A stretch of DNA of 64,000 nucleotides from Halictus rubicundus (taxonomy: Eukaryota; Arthropoda; Insecta; Hymenoptera; Halictidae). Where the stretch lies: assembly GCF_050948215.1 (NCBI RefSeq), contig NC_135158.1:1901822-1965821 (forward strand). The letters are read 5' to 3'. The notes beneath the pieces are model-generated. The model had not been told where the DNA came from, did not search any database, and saw only the letters and a list, made by a program, of their open reading frames with translations. Positions 1 through 11,099 of this stretch are shown piece by piece. The position numbers and the translations under genes are program-made. The first letter of the stretch is position 1. The number at the start of each line of letters is the position of its first letter.

Positions 1-1400
1 ATGCAAAATGGCAGAGTTGGGCAAAATATTTATCTAAATAAAAATTAGATAAGTAATACAGCCCATAGATGACTAAAGGTTGAAAGTACTCCAAAAATAT
101 TTTTCCGGAAAATTATTAAAAAATAGTTTAAACATAGTTAAAAAATGTTTTTACAATAGCGTAACAACAATCGTACGGCTAGAAATAGAATAAATTTATT
201 CTAGTTGCTCTTAGATTTCCATATGAAATCTGCATTTTTTCGATTTTTTTCGTGTTTTTCGATTTTTACAGCCAGAGTTTGCAACGGAAAAATCTGAAAA
301 CGACTCAAAGTATGTGGTTTGGTGTCCGACATGTGTGAGATTTTTTCAGAATTTTAAATTGTCATTAAATGGGGAAAATGGGCCAAAAACTGGATTTTTG
401 TTTTTCCTCTATAACTACCCTTACGGATGAGCTATAGGGCTAAAACTTGGCTGAAAGGTATCTTTTTTGGTAGGCTATCGAATGTCGCAAATTGGAATAA
501 AATCCCTTCCGGGGCCGATTTGGCCCCCAAAACCGGCTATAGCCTTTATATTCCTTATTCGAAGGTTCGAATAAAGAAAGTATCTTTATTCGACGAGAAT
601 TTATCTGACGAATAAAGATAATTTTTTTTATTCGTAGCGGATTTATTCGAACTTCGAATAATTTTTTCATCTTTTATCTGTATCTTTTATTCGAAGGCTT
701 CGAATAAATCTGCGAATAACTTTTGCCAAGCGCCGAACGTCGAAGACCCAGCGACTGACAAACGACATACAATGTAAGCGGATGGAGAATCGCTCACGAA
801 TAAACTTTTAGATTTTTCAATATATCTTCATAAAATTGTGACGAGCGAATGGAGGGGATATTCCCGATAAAAATGAGGGCAAATTCGAGTGTAATCGAAC
901 AAGTTTCATTGATACGTAATGTTACGATAAAAATTACAATCTCATTAAAAACAGTCCAAATGATGTCGTGTTTCGACTCATTTTGATCGGGGTAAGCTCT
1001 ACAACTTATTCGTATTAACAATATTGTTCTGATTAAAAACATAAAAGCATAAATTGCCAATAATGCTCGATTCTTCATCTGCTTACAATGTAGGCTGTTG
1101 GTCGGTCGCTCTGTCTTCGACGTTCGGCGCTCGTCAGTCCTCGTCGGACGTCGTCGTCGTTTATTCGTCGAGTTGGCAAAGCGGACAGAGAAACTCGAGA
1201 ACCGTCGTCGCCGAGGAGTGGGCCACACATTGTCGGCTATATCGGTGTGAGATCAGACGACCACTACTAATCCAATTACAAAACTTCTTTATTTTTCGTT
1301 ATTTTTTTATGAAACTTTTACCAACATATTCGTGGCATTTTTTTGATTAATTTTAAACCAAATATGATATAATTCCGATGATATTTACTTGTGTAACAAG
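1..1400. repeat. Degenerate transposon-derived block at window start
   Basis: No gene is seen. A hAT-like terminus, CAGAGTTGGGCA, begins at base 12. Bases about 40-420 resemble, with many differences, the internal sequence of the large foldback element (same order of T-rich and 'gagtttgcaac' motifs). Bases 540-720 are a TTCGAA-rich run found again near 4500, 35880, 60300 and 60610. Bases 762-1110 are a copy of the 335-bp module described at 36109, followed by a GC-rich segment (1090-1240) of the kind also seen at 5180-5280. The left boundary lies outside the window, so the full element cannot be defined. Confidence 0.6.
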
Positions 1401-1404
1401 TAGG

Positions 1405-1620
1405 CATGTGCGGGCCGCCCGATATTCGGATTCGGGTCGGGTCGCAGACAGTCGGGCGGGCTCGATTCGGGCGTGCGATACTTCATGACACATCGGGCTA
1501 CTCGAGAGTTTCGGGGGGCCCGAGCATTTCGGGCTACCCGAGAGTTTCGGGCTGCCTGCTCGACTTTGTCCGGCGGGTTCGGAAAGAATCGGACAAGTTC
1601 GTGCGAGCGAGCCGACCTGG
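1405..1620. repeat. GC-rich dispersed repeat (copy 1)
   Basis: A GC-rich patch beginning 'atgtgcgggcc' and ending 'gaatcggacaagttcg', with several internal 'cgagagtttcggg' near-repeats. A shorter relative lies at 7120-7255 inside the large foldback element. It runs straight into the 296-bp array. Six-frame reading shows only short open frames and no family was recognised. Confidence 0.55.
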
Positions 1621-2825
1621 CGGTGTGTGAGTGTGCCGAGGCACGGCTGTTCGAACGAAGCTACGGCAGGCAGCATGCGACCGAATAATGGAAAATGTTG
1701 CTCGAAAACGCAAAAGTAGGACCTGCCGGTGGTCAAGCGATCTAGATTTACCCTTCGTCTACCGCTTTTGACCACTGACAGGCCCCACCTTTGTATTATA
1801 GAGTCAGGAATCGTCGCCTCCCGCACCCTTGCTATTCTCATCGGTACACGTACACGCCGACTTGGCGGTGTGTGAGTGTGCCGCGACGCGGCTGTTCGAA
1901 CGAAGCTACGGCAGCGCCGTCGTTTACGATGTCGGCCACGCGTGCCCAGATCGCCTCTCTGACAGGCGTTATGCGACCGAATAATGGAAAATGTTGCTCG
2001 AAAACGCAAAAGTAGGACCTGCCGGTGGTCAAGCGATCTAGATTTATCCTTCGTCTACCGCTTTTGACCACTGACAGGCCCCACCTTTGTAGTATAGAGT
2101 CAGGAATCGTCGCCTCCCGAACCCTTGCTATTCTCATCGGTACACGTACACGCCGACTTGGCGGTGTGTGAGTGTGCCGCGACGCGGCTGTTCGAACGAA
2201 GCTACGGCAGCGCCGTCGTTTACGATGTCGGCCACGCGTGCCCAGATCGCCTCTCTGACAGGCGTTATGCGACCGAATAATGGAAAATGTTGCTCGAAAA
2301 CGCAAAAGTAGGACCTGCCGGTGGTCAAGCGATCTAGATTTATCCTTCGTCTACCGCTTTTGACCAATGACATGCCCCACCTTTGTACCATAGAGTCAGG
2401 AATCGCGGCCTCCCGAACCCTTGCTAGTCTCATCGGTACACGTACAGGCCGACTTGGCGGTGTGTGAGAGTGCCGCGACACGGCTGTTCGAACGAAGCTA
2501 CGGCAGCGCCGTCGTTTACGATGTCGGCCACGCGTGCCCAGATCGCCTCTCTGACAGGCGTCATGCGACCGAATAATGGAAAATGTTGCTCGAAAACGCA
2601 AAAGTAGGACCTGCCGGTGGTCAAGCGATCTAGATTTATCCTTCGTCTACCGCTTTTGACCAATGACATGCCCCACCTTTGTATTATAGAGTCAGGAATC
2701 GCGGCCTCCCGAAACCTTGCTATTCTCATCGCGGCACGGCTGTTCGAACGAAGCTACGGCAGCGCCGTTGTTTATGATGTCGGCCACGCGTGCTCAGATA
2801 GCCTCTCTGACAGGCATCATGCGAC
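1618..2825. repeat. 296-bp tandem repeat array, about four units
   Basis: The anchor ATGCGACCGAATAATGG recurs at 1675, 1971, 2267 and 2563, exactly 296 bp apart. A last degenerate anchor at 2819 comes 256 bp later, so the final unit carries a ~40-bp deletion. Units are nearly identical and GC-rich against an AT-rich background. Each contains an imperfect palindrome: 'ggtggtcaagcg' is answered about 30 bases later by 'cgcttttgaccac', with flanking 'gtaggacctgcc' and 'ggccccacc'. The palindrome core is related to the non-tandem repeat R (3080-3215 and 34150-34260). Open frames of up to 155 codons appear on the minus strand, but 296 is not a multiple of three, so they shift between units and are unlikely to be genes. 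Confidence 0.85.
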
Positions 2826-2884
2826 AATGATCGGAAACAGAATACAGCGCTCGTAGCGAAAAATGCCGGAACTATATTTAATTG

Positions 2885-3221
2885 AAATAATAGGTGCGGG
2901 ATGGTTTTCGGGGGCCACGATTCCTGTGTTTAATACGTAATTATACAATACAATAAAGGTTGCATTGACATTGTATATGTCACTGCTAGGTCGCTTGAGT
3001 CCAACGGTCTCCATAAGAACCCGGTTATTTAAGAAAATTGTCCTTATGTGCAAATTTTGCCGAATTTTGCAAATTACGCCTAGAAAATGCAAAAGTAGGA
3101 CCTGCCGGTAGTCAAGCGACCTAGATTTATCTTTTATCTAACGCTTTTCACCCTTGAAAAGCCCGATCTTTGCATTATCGGGCCATATATCGTGGCCTCC
3201 CGAACCCTTGCAACCTTGTAC
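2885..3221. repeat. Repeat R, left half, interrupted by the foldback element
   Basis: This stretch is the reverse complement, with differences, of about 34118-34674. Shared landmarks are 'gggatggtttt', 'aacccggttatttaag', 'gtaggacctgccgg' and 'cccgaaccc'. The repeat continues at 9842-10040 after the 6.6-kb insertion. The copy near 34.1 kb lacks that insertion, so it serves as an approximate empty site. No coding capacity was recognised. Confidence 0.7.
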
Positions 3222-4708
3222 CAGAGAGGAATGAGAGTGCTCACGCCCGGGTTTTCGGCGTTCCCGATATAGTGCTGACATCTGCTCAGCCTTAGCATGG
3301 CACAGAACCGGTCAGTCTCTCCTGGAACAGAACCGGTCAGTCTTTTAGCATGGCACAGAACCGGTCAGTCTTTCCTGGAACAGAACCGGTCAGTCTTTTA
3401 GCATAAGACTGAACGCACATTATTTTTTTAACCAGGATTAGAACGTACAGCTTAATTGTTTTATATGAAATATGTAACTAACATGTAAATCTTGTGTACA
3501 AAATCTCTAATTAATATAAATTAAGAATAATATTAATTGTAATGATACGTATTTTATTTTTTTCCAATTTTGTAGTTGCAAACTCTAGTTGTAAAAAATG
3601 GAAAATCCGGAAAAATTCGAACAAATACAGATTTCATATCGAAGTTTAAAAGCGACCAACCTGAATATTAATTTAATAATGAGCTATTGTCATCAACACT
3701 ATCTTAATTTTTTTCATATATTTAGTTACTGTTATTACTAATTAAAAAAAATTTTCTTTCATGAATAAATATTTTTTTCCGCCTCAACACCATAAGATTT
3801 TTACTAGATGACTTTAAAAACACATTAGAACTATTTTTAAATAATTTTACTCGAAAACATTCTAGTTTACTCTTTATTTCACCGTTCTACTAATTTTTTA
3901 TGGGCTGCATTGCAGCTCTGCTTAACACCCCTTTACGACCCAATACCATGGTACCATCCATATTCAAGGAAGAACAATTTTTTGCGACGATCATTGAAAA
4001 AATAAAAGTGTTTCCTTCATTTCAGTGCTTTAGTGCGTTGGTGACGTAGCGCCCAGCACACCTACCTGTGTTCTGTGTCACATCTGGAGTTTTATGGTAC
4101 GCTAACAATCCCTATTGAGTCGCAAGCCAGACCATACAAACGAATGCATCCACAACTTCCAGAGACCTGCCTCCAAAACTAATTAAAGGAAGGCTAGACA
4201 GTGTACTAAACTCCTCAAAAGAGGTGGATTCCAGTCGCTCGTGTCATAAACCGCATTCGATACTTCATCGACAGGGTGATTACACACGTCACATAATTTT
4301 TATTTTCTAATTTTGTCAAAGTAGTATATATAACAGAATCATACAAGTGTCTACAATTACTTGAAATCCAAAATACAGAGCGTTTCTTCCTCTGCGACTG
4401 TAAAAAAAGGACTTTAAAAGAATGTTTAGATAACAGGTGGGCTGTCCTTCCAAAAGGCACCTGTGGTCAGAATTGGGCATTATTTAGATAAAAAATTATT
4501 TAAACAACGATTCGAAGGTTCGAATAAAAAAAGTATCTTTATTCGACGAGTATCAGATAAATAATTTTATTCGACGAGAATTTATCCTACGAATAAAGAT
4601 AATTTTTTTTATTCGAAGCGGATTTATTCGAACTTCGAATAATTTTTTCATCTTTTATCTGTATCTTTTATTCGAAGGCTTCGAATAAATCTTCGAATAA
4701 CTTTTGCC

Positions 4709-5212
4709 GAGCGCCGAGCATCAAAGACTCAGCGACGACAGACGACATACAATGTAAGCGGATGGAGAATCGCGCACGAATGAAAGTTTAAACTTTTAGA
4801 TTTTTCAACATATCCTCATAAAATTGTGACGACCGAATGGATGGGATTTTCCTGGTGAAAATGAGGTCAAATTCGAGTGTAATCGAACAAGTTTCACTGA
4901 ATCAGAACAATATTGTTAATACGAATGAATTGTAGAGCTTGTTCCGATCGAAATGAGTCCAAACACGACATCATTTGGACTGTCTTTAATGAGATTGTAA
5001 TTTTTATCGTAACATTACGTATCAGTGAAACTTGTTCGATTACACTCGAATTTGACCTCATTTTCATCAGGAAAATCCCCTCCATTCGCTCGTCACAATT
5101 TTATGAGGATATGTTGAAAAATCTAAAAGTTTAAACTTTCATTCGTGCGCGATTCTCCATCCGCTTACATTGTATGTCGTCTGTCGTCGCTGGGTCTTCG
5201 ACGTTCGGCGCT
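4709..5212. repeat. Palindrome, ~190-bp arms around a ~130-bp loop
   Basis: The left arm (about 4709-4899) is closely matched by the reverse complement of about 5030-5212. Landmarks are 'gacgacatacaatgtaagcgg' reading inward on the left and its complement at 5161-5181. Each arm is one side of the 335-bp module seen singly at 762-1110, 36109-36441 and 60869-61200, so two modules appear to have been joined head to head. A third, partial inverted piece is at about 5455-5615. Confidence 0.75.
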
Positions 5213-5624
5213 CGTCGGTCCTCGTCGGCCGTCGTCGCCGTTTATTCGTCGAGCTGGCAAAAGTTAAAAATGCTAAATACAGTCCAATTTGTACCGTGTT
5301 TAGTGTCATATTAATCAGAAGAATGCCACGAATTAGTTGGCGCAAGTCCCATAAAAATATCATGAAAAACAATGAAGTTTTGCAATTGGATTGGTAGTTC
5401 TTTCACACCGATCTCTCGGGACTCCGCGAGCTCGGAACTTCAAAGACCAGCGACCGACCAACAGCCTACAATGTAAGCGGATGGAGAATCGATCATTATT
5501 GGCAATTTATGCTTTTATGTTTTGAATCAGAACAACATTGTTAATACGAATGAATTGTAGAGCTTATCCCGATCAAAATGAGTCCAAACACGACATCATT
5601 TGGACTGTCTTTAATGCCGTTTTG

Positions 5625-6073
5625 ATAGTGTAAAGGCTATTCGATTTCAAATTCGCCAATTTCGAAACGCCTTGATCAAAATTGGCAACAACGCATCTGA
5701 CAATAAATTGAAAATTGAGATTTTGTCTATTATGCGCAAGATAAATGAATTTGAATTTATTACCAGTTTTATCATTTGGTACGAAATATTATCAAAAATT
5801 AACATCGTCAGCAAAGTATTGCACAATCAAAAGATGCACATCGATTTGGCCACGAAGCATCTGAAAGGTCTTAACGTATTCTTTGCGGAATACAGAAATG
5901 AAGGATTTAGCAAAGCTATGATCGCAGCAAATAAAGTTGCAAAGGAAATGGACATAACACCAGATTTCAAATCATCATACCTTCTCGGTAATTTTTGTAT
6001 GCGTTTATTACAAAAAGACTTCTCCAATTTGTATTTTACATATTCCATAAAACATTACATGTGTGAAACATAA
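5625..6073 (+). pseudogene. hAT-superfamily (ZMYM1-like) transposase remnant
   Basis: An open frame runs from about 5625 to the stop at 6071-6073. It encodes a stretch with 'RQFRNALIKIGNNA', then 'FEFITSFIIWYEILSKIN', 'LKGLNVFFAEYR' and 'AMIAANKVAKEMDI'. This is the central region shared by zinc-finger MYM-type protein 1-like proteins and related hAT transposases, where an 'IIWYDIL...IN..SK' helix and an 'L.GL..FF..YR..GF' segment are typical. The N-terminal zinc finger and the C-terminal dimerisation domain are absent from the flanks. After 'KEMDITPDF' the sequence departs from the family. It is therefore a fragment of a much longer protein, stranded inside the foldback element. The family call rests on remembered motifs. 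Confidence 0.65.
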
Positions 6074-6180
6074 AAAAAAATACATATAAAATACATATTT
6101 AGAAAGTAAAAAATAGTTCGGAAGTTTATATTTAAACAATTACGTTTTAATAAAAAAGATCCATGAGAATTAATTAAAAA

Positions 6181-6347
6181 TTATTGTTTAACAAAAAATG
6201 CGATCTGCGATCCAGGTTTGTACATAGAGTAGCTTGCTGAGACGGCAAAATTTTCCGGGTTTTCACCGGGTGTGTACGCGTTGCCGAAGACGGGCGGGAA
6301 GGTTGACCCGAACCCCAGTACATGGTCGTGACCAGCTGTTTTCGTGG
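6181..6347 (-). pseudogene. Orphan terminal-exon-like ORF inside the foldback element
   Basis: On the minus strand a polypyrimidine tract and TTTTACAG precede base 6347. An open frame of 54 residues then runs to TAA at 6181-6183. It reads 'TKTAGHDHVLGFGSTFPPVF' and continues with 'NAYTPGENPENFAVSASYS' to a 'FFVKQ' end. The GC content (about 50%) and balanced residue use differ from the AT-rich surroundings and look like genuine coding sequence, with a splice acceptor in phase 1. The protein was not recognised. No convincing upstream exon was found between 6350 and 8300. It may be a captured host-gene fragment or the last exon of an element gene. Confidence 0.4.
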
Positions 6348-7119
6348 CTGTAAAATAATTTAGTTTGTTTTAATTTGGAGCCTTTCTTGTTCCACGACGG
6401 AACAATGAGCGAACACAGAGTTAATCGTGTTCGATAATTGAGAGAAGATACTTCCTCAGTTACATATCCAAGTAATTAAAATATTCACTTGCACTGTTGT
6501 TTATATATACGTAAAGGGTTCCATATTTATATTCTATAATCTGCTCTGTGCTAATTTTTCTATATCTATGTTCACCTTTTGTATTATATTTATTTTCTCC
6601 TTAAATTAGATAACGTTTCTTATTTTATTACATTCATTGTATTGTTTATTATCTGTATTATATTTATTACTTTATTTAAATAAGTAGATAATACTTATTA
6701 TTTTGTTGTTCGAATGACAGTAAAAAAGGATTGTTATCAAGGTTTCTTGGAATAAATAATTCCTGAAATTTAAAAAATAAAGTTTAAGTAACTTTAGCCC
6801 GCTCTTTCTAGAATTTAAGAACCGTTCCCATACAGTTAAAATGGATTACATTAACCTTCCTTGGTTAACCCAATTTAACCCCTTGGTTATGGTTAAGCGA
6901 CGGTTCGAACCCCTGTTAACGAATAACAGAATTTACGGTACGAGCGACTGAAATCCAGTGTTTTTGAGGATTTTGGCACACGGCATTTTCTGTGTTCCTT
7001 TACTTATTTTAGCCTTGGAGTCAGGCCTCTGGAAGTTGCGAATGGGTTTGCTTGTACGGTCTGACTTGCAACTCAATGTCGATTGTTAGCGTGCCATATA
7101 ACTCCAGATGTGACACAGT

Positions 7120-7260
7120 AGGGATGTGCGGGCCGGCTCGTGAATCGGGCACTCGAATCGGGACACGTCGAGAGGCCCGAGCCTTTCGGACGACCCATGA
7201 CCCGACCTCATCGAGCGCGTTCGAAAAGAATCGGACAAGTTCGGGCGAGCGAGTTATCGC
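7120..7260. repeat. GC-rich dispersed repeat (copy 2)
   Basis: Starts 'gggatgtgcgggcc' and ends with 'gaatcggacaagttcg', matching the start and end of 1405-1620 but shorter inside. It lies within the large foldback element, so it was either captured or inserted there. No TSD could be read with confidence. Confidence 0.5.
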
Positions 7261-9841
7261 AATACCCAAGATTCAACTCTGCGTTCTTTTTGAAATAAAC
7301 AATGGTAATAATAGTATTTCATTTGTAACTTATAACGGGATTTTTAATATATTTGATTTTTTAAATAACTACATTAGGTATATTCGGCAAGTATGTGCGT
7401 AATCTTTATTTGTATTAATATTTGAAATAATTCACGTGAAAAACTTAAAAGACAATATTCCCGGCATTCTAACGAATTTGTTTCGAATGAACTTACATAT
7501 GAATCGATAATATCATTAAAATACCCTTACGGAGTTACATACACATAGAAGGTATATAAATATGGTAAATCATCATAATTTTTTGGAGGGTGATGTTATT
7601 ATTAACTGCTATATGGCTTGCTTAATATCGTGTTATTTAACTTACTGAACTATCATTAACCTTACGTAAATTGTGCAACGCCTACTGACGCCGTGAATTC
7701 ATTTTCTCACGTAAGCCTTGCAGGATACTGCACAAAGATCCCTTGTTCAAGGATCTTTCCCCGAAACTTGTATCGCCTTACTCCTGAGTGTCTGCCTGCG
7801 ATGTGTCAATTGTCATTGAGTGGAGTACGGCTGGTCTGTCTTCTTGTTTCTAGACCCGTACCCAAGCCCGTAACAAATTCTTAAGGCCAAGCATGCCAAT
7901 AAATAACTAAAAAATTACAGTGTCCCACTCATTCGTAACACAGACTCAGACATGATGTCTGAGCATGGGCAATCATGATGCCTAAACAATTCTAGAAAAA
8001 TATAATATTAAATTCCCTACATTTCAATTTAAATAAGATAAGTTAATTTTTAAAGTAAGTTAAATTACAATCAAAGTAAATACTTTTGTCTACACGTATA
8101 ACTCCACACAATCAAATTGTACAAAAATTTTAACAGCTTACAGCTAGCAAAGATTATTCGAAGAAAATTATTCGAAGCGTTTGAATAGCAATACACATCA
8201 AATTATATCGTGTTTAGTGTCATTTTAATCAGAAAAACTCCACAAATAGGTTAATGGAAGTGCTATAAAAAATAATGAAAAATAAAGAAGTTTTGTAATT
8301 TGATTGGTGGAGTTTCACACCGATATACCTGTTCTCGCCTCGGTCGCGCGGCTGCCGTTTATTGCATCGCTGGGCGACCGAGGCTTCTGGGCCTGGGCCG
8401 ACGGGGCTCGAAGCCGCTTATTCGAGCTGAAGAAATTATTCGAAATTCGGAAGAATTAGTCGTAGCCTCCGAATAACAGTACAGATAAAAAATGAAAATT
8501 TAATTTGGAGCTTCGAATATAAAACAGTATTTTTATTCGTCGGATAAATTCTCATCTAATAAAATTATTTATTCGACACTCGTCCAATAAAGATGCTTTT
8601 TTTTTATTCGAACCTTCAAATAACAAATAAAGATAAAGTATCTTTTATTCGAATTTTTATTTAAATAATTTTTATCCCAAATAATGCCCAACTCTGCGAG
8701 GGCCGTTAGCAGCGTGAAAGATTTACTTCATATTTTATTGAATTTAATTATTACAAAGAGTGTATCATGAACAAAGTGTATGCACTTTCGATGCAGTATC
8801 GAATGAGGTTTATAACACGAGCGACTGGAATCCGCCTCTTTTGAGGAGTTTATTACACACTGCATGTCTAGCCTTCCTTTAATTAGTTTTGGAGGCAGGT
8901 CTCTGGAAGTTGTGAATGCATTCGCTTGTATGGTTTGGCTTGCGACTCAATAGGGATTGTTAGAATACCATAAAATTCCAGATATGACACAGAACACAGG
9001 TAAATAGGTGTGCTGGGCGCTACGTCACCAACGCACTAAAGGACTGAAATGAAGGAAACACTTTTATTTTTTCAATGATCGTCGCAAAAAATTGTTCTTC
9101 CTTGAATATGGATGGTACCATGGTATTGAGTTGTAAAAGAGTGTTAAACAGAGCTGCAATGCAGCCCATAAAAAATTAGTAGAACGGTGAAATAAAGAGT
9201 AAACTAGAATGTTTTCGAGTAAAATTATTTAAAAATAGTTCTAATGTGTTTTTAAAGTCATCTAGTAAAAATCTTATGGTGTTGAGGCGGAAAAAAATAT
9301 TTATTCATGAAAGAAAATTTTTTTTAATTAGTAATAACAGTAACTAAATATATGAAAAAAATTAAGATAGTGTTGATGACAATAGCTCATTATTAAATTA
9401 ATATTCAGGTTGGTCGCTTTTAAACTTCGATATGAAATCTGTATTTGTTCGAATTTTTCCGGATTTTCCATTTTTTACAACTAGAGTTTGCAACTACAAA
9501 ATTGGAAAAAAATAAGATACGTATCATTACAATTAATATTATTCTTAATTTATATTAATTAGAGATTTTGTACACAAGATTTACATGTTAGTTACATATT
9601 TCATATAAAACAATTAAGCTGTACGTTCTAATCCTGGTTAAAAAAATAATGTGCGTTCAGTCTTATGCTAAAAGACTGACCGGTTCTGTTCCAGGAAAGA
9701 CTGACCGGTTCTGTGCCATGCTAAAAGACTGACCGGTTCTGTTCCAGGAGAGACTGACCGGTTCTGTGCCATGCTAAAGCGGCGATGTCACGAAAGTGGG
9801 AACGCCGAAACCCCGGGCGTGAGCACTCTCATTCCTCTCTG

Positions 9842-10480
9842 CTTGTACGATCTAGCGTTGTGTGCAGCAAACCATGGCACACGCACACGGCACGCACACG
9901 GCACACACACTGTCATTTGAGCTTCTCCTATGCGGCCGTTCGTAGCGTGAAGATCGCTAGGAAGCTTCTCCTAGTTCCTGTTTGGAGCGTGGCGACTCAA
10001 GGCCACGTAGGAAAACTGGCCCTTAACACGGGGGCTGGCAGTCTTTATATATATCTCGTCGGTGATTGGGGCCATTACCGACCGCTCCCAGTACCCACCT
10101 GGGACCCACTTTGAGATACGCAGTTTAACATGCGGGCTGGCAGTCTTTCTAAATATCTCGTCGATGCCCTGGGGTCTTGTCCATGATAAGGCTGAGCAGA
10201 TGTCAGCACTATACCGGGAACTGTGGGGAGTATGGCGCTGGTGTCGTCATTCCACTAGGTCGCGCCTAGGGAGATCACCGTCAAGAAGTTGGCAGCCCTA
10301 CTCCCAACCGTCTCTCGTAGCGACCGTTACGCGAGGCTTCCCTCGCACAATTCAAAATAGTAATTCTTTGCGATCGGACGTATCTGAACTCTTCCAGTTT
10401 TACTGCGTTACGAGACTTACCTCGTGGTACATATTCTTCGTCGTACCGATACGACGGATGTAATTATAGTTACAAATAAA
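9842..10480. repeat. Repeat R, right half, and mosaic of repeat fragments
   Basis: 9842-10030 is the reverse complement of about 33945-34115 (shared 'gatctagcg', a CACACGGCACAC-type stretch, 'cttctcctagttcctg', 'ggccacgtaggaaaactgg'), so it is the other half of repeat R. From 10030 to about 10230 there are pieces also seen near 37188-37310, such as 'ggctggcagtctttatatat' and 'gctgagcagatgtcagcac'. 10230-10480 is GC-rich with no recognised content. Confidence 0.6.
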
Positions 10481-10639
10481 ACACAGTTAAATGGTTCTCG
10501 TTGAACTAAAAATTCAGTGAGTTTATTAAAATCCTAACCACGTGGTTCCGTGTAAACGTAGAGTAGGCTACGTTTTTCGGTACCTTTCCCGAAGTTTTAT
10601 ATATTCTCCGTGGGAGAGGTATATACTAATCCTACAGAA

Positions 10640-10680
10640 CGCCGAAAACTCGGACATGAGCACTCTCGTATCCTCTCTGC
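10640..10680. repeat. Isolated degenerate foldback terminus
   Basis: 'cgccgaaaactcgg', then 'gagcactctcg' and 'cctctctg', is a diverged copy of the right terminus of the foldback family (compare 9800-9841 and 37300-37340). No partner left end was identified nearby, so it is a solo end or remnant. Confidence 0.5.
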
Positions 10681-11040
10681 ATGCGTACACCCTACGCCAC
10701 CGCCATTGTATCGTTCCATTATTTTCAAACTCATCTTCGATGACGGATGAGAACGACTCCAATAGCGAGCCACATTTGAAACACGTGTTAAGGCGGCAAA
10801 ATTCAAATTCAAATAATTCGATTCCGTGACAATCACCGGAAATACAGGGAGTTCGAAAAACAACGAGACTCAATCGAATTTCCATTATATTCAGCATCAG
10901 AGGCGAATAACACAAAATACAACCAAACACAATTTACATTTCAATAATTATTATGTATAAGATTTCACTTTAATTTTCTATCAGTACTTTAATAGTAATA
11001 TTCGTCTCAACACTTTCCGTATCAACGTGTCACGTGCGCA

Positions 11041-11043
<3 letters not shown>

Positions 11044-11091
<48 letters not shown>
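11044..11091. repeat. (CT)n microsatellite
   Basis: An uninterrupted CT run of about 48 bases, preceded by 'gtgcgcagta' and followed by further CT-rich sequence and 'ctcacacacgcac'. The same arrangement recurs at 11954. Confidence 0.95.

Positions 11092-11099
<8 letters not shown>

Larger units (their letters stand above)
3222..9841. mobile_element. 6.6-kb foldback element with ~1-kb inverted arms and 7-bp TSD
   Basis: The ends are CAGAGAGGAATGAG (from 3222) and its reverse complement ending at 9841. The heptamer CTTGTAC lies directly outside both ends (3215-3221 and 9842-9848). Arms of about 1.05 kb (3222 to ~4275 and ~8790 to 9841) are near-identical inverted repeats. The interior (4468-8696) is itself bounded by CAGAATTGGGCA and TGCCCAACTCTG, hAT-like termini. 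It holds a transposase remnant, an exon-like ORF on the minus strand, a palindrome (4709-5212) and a GC-rich patch. The CAG start, a near-8-bp duplication and the transposase fragment point to hAT ancestry, but the long arms are foldback-like. Classification is inference. Confidence 0.7.

Noticed and set aside
1353..2729. Long minus-strand open frames (up to 218 codons) over the tandem array
   Set aside because: They repeat with the 296-bp unit, shift frame between units, are Arg/Ser-rich from GC bias, and match no family.
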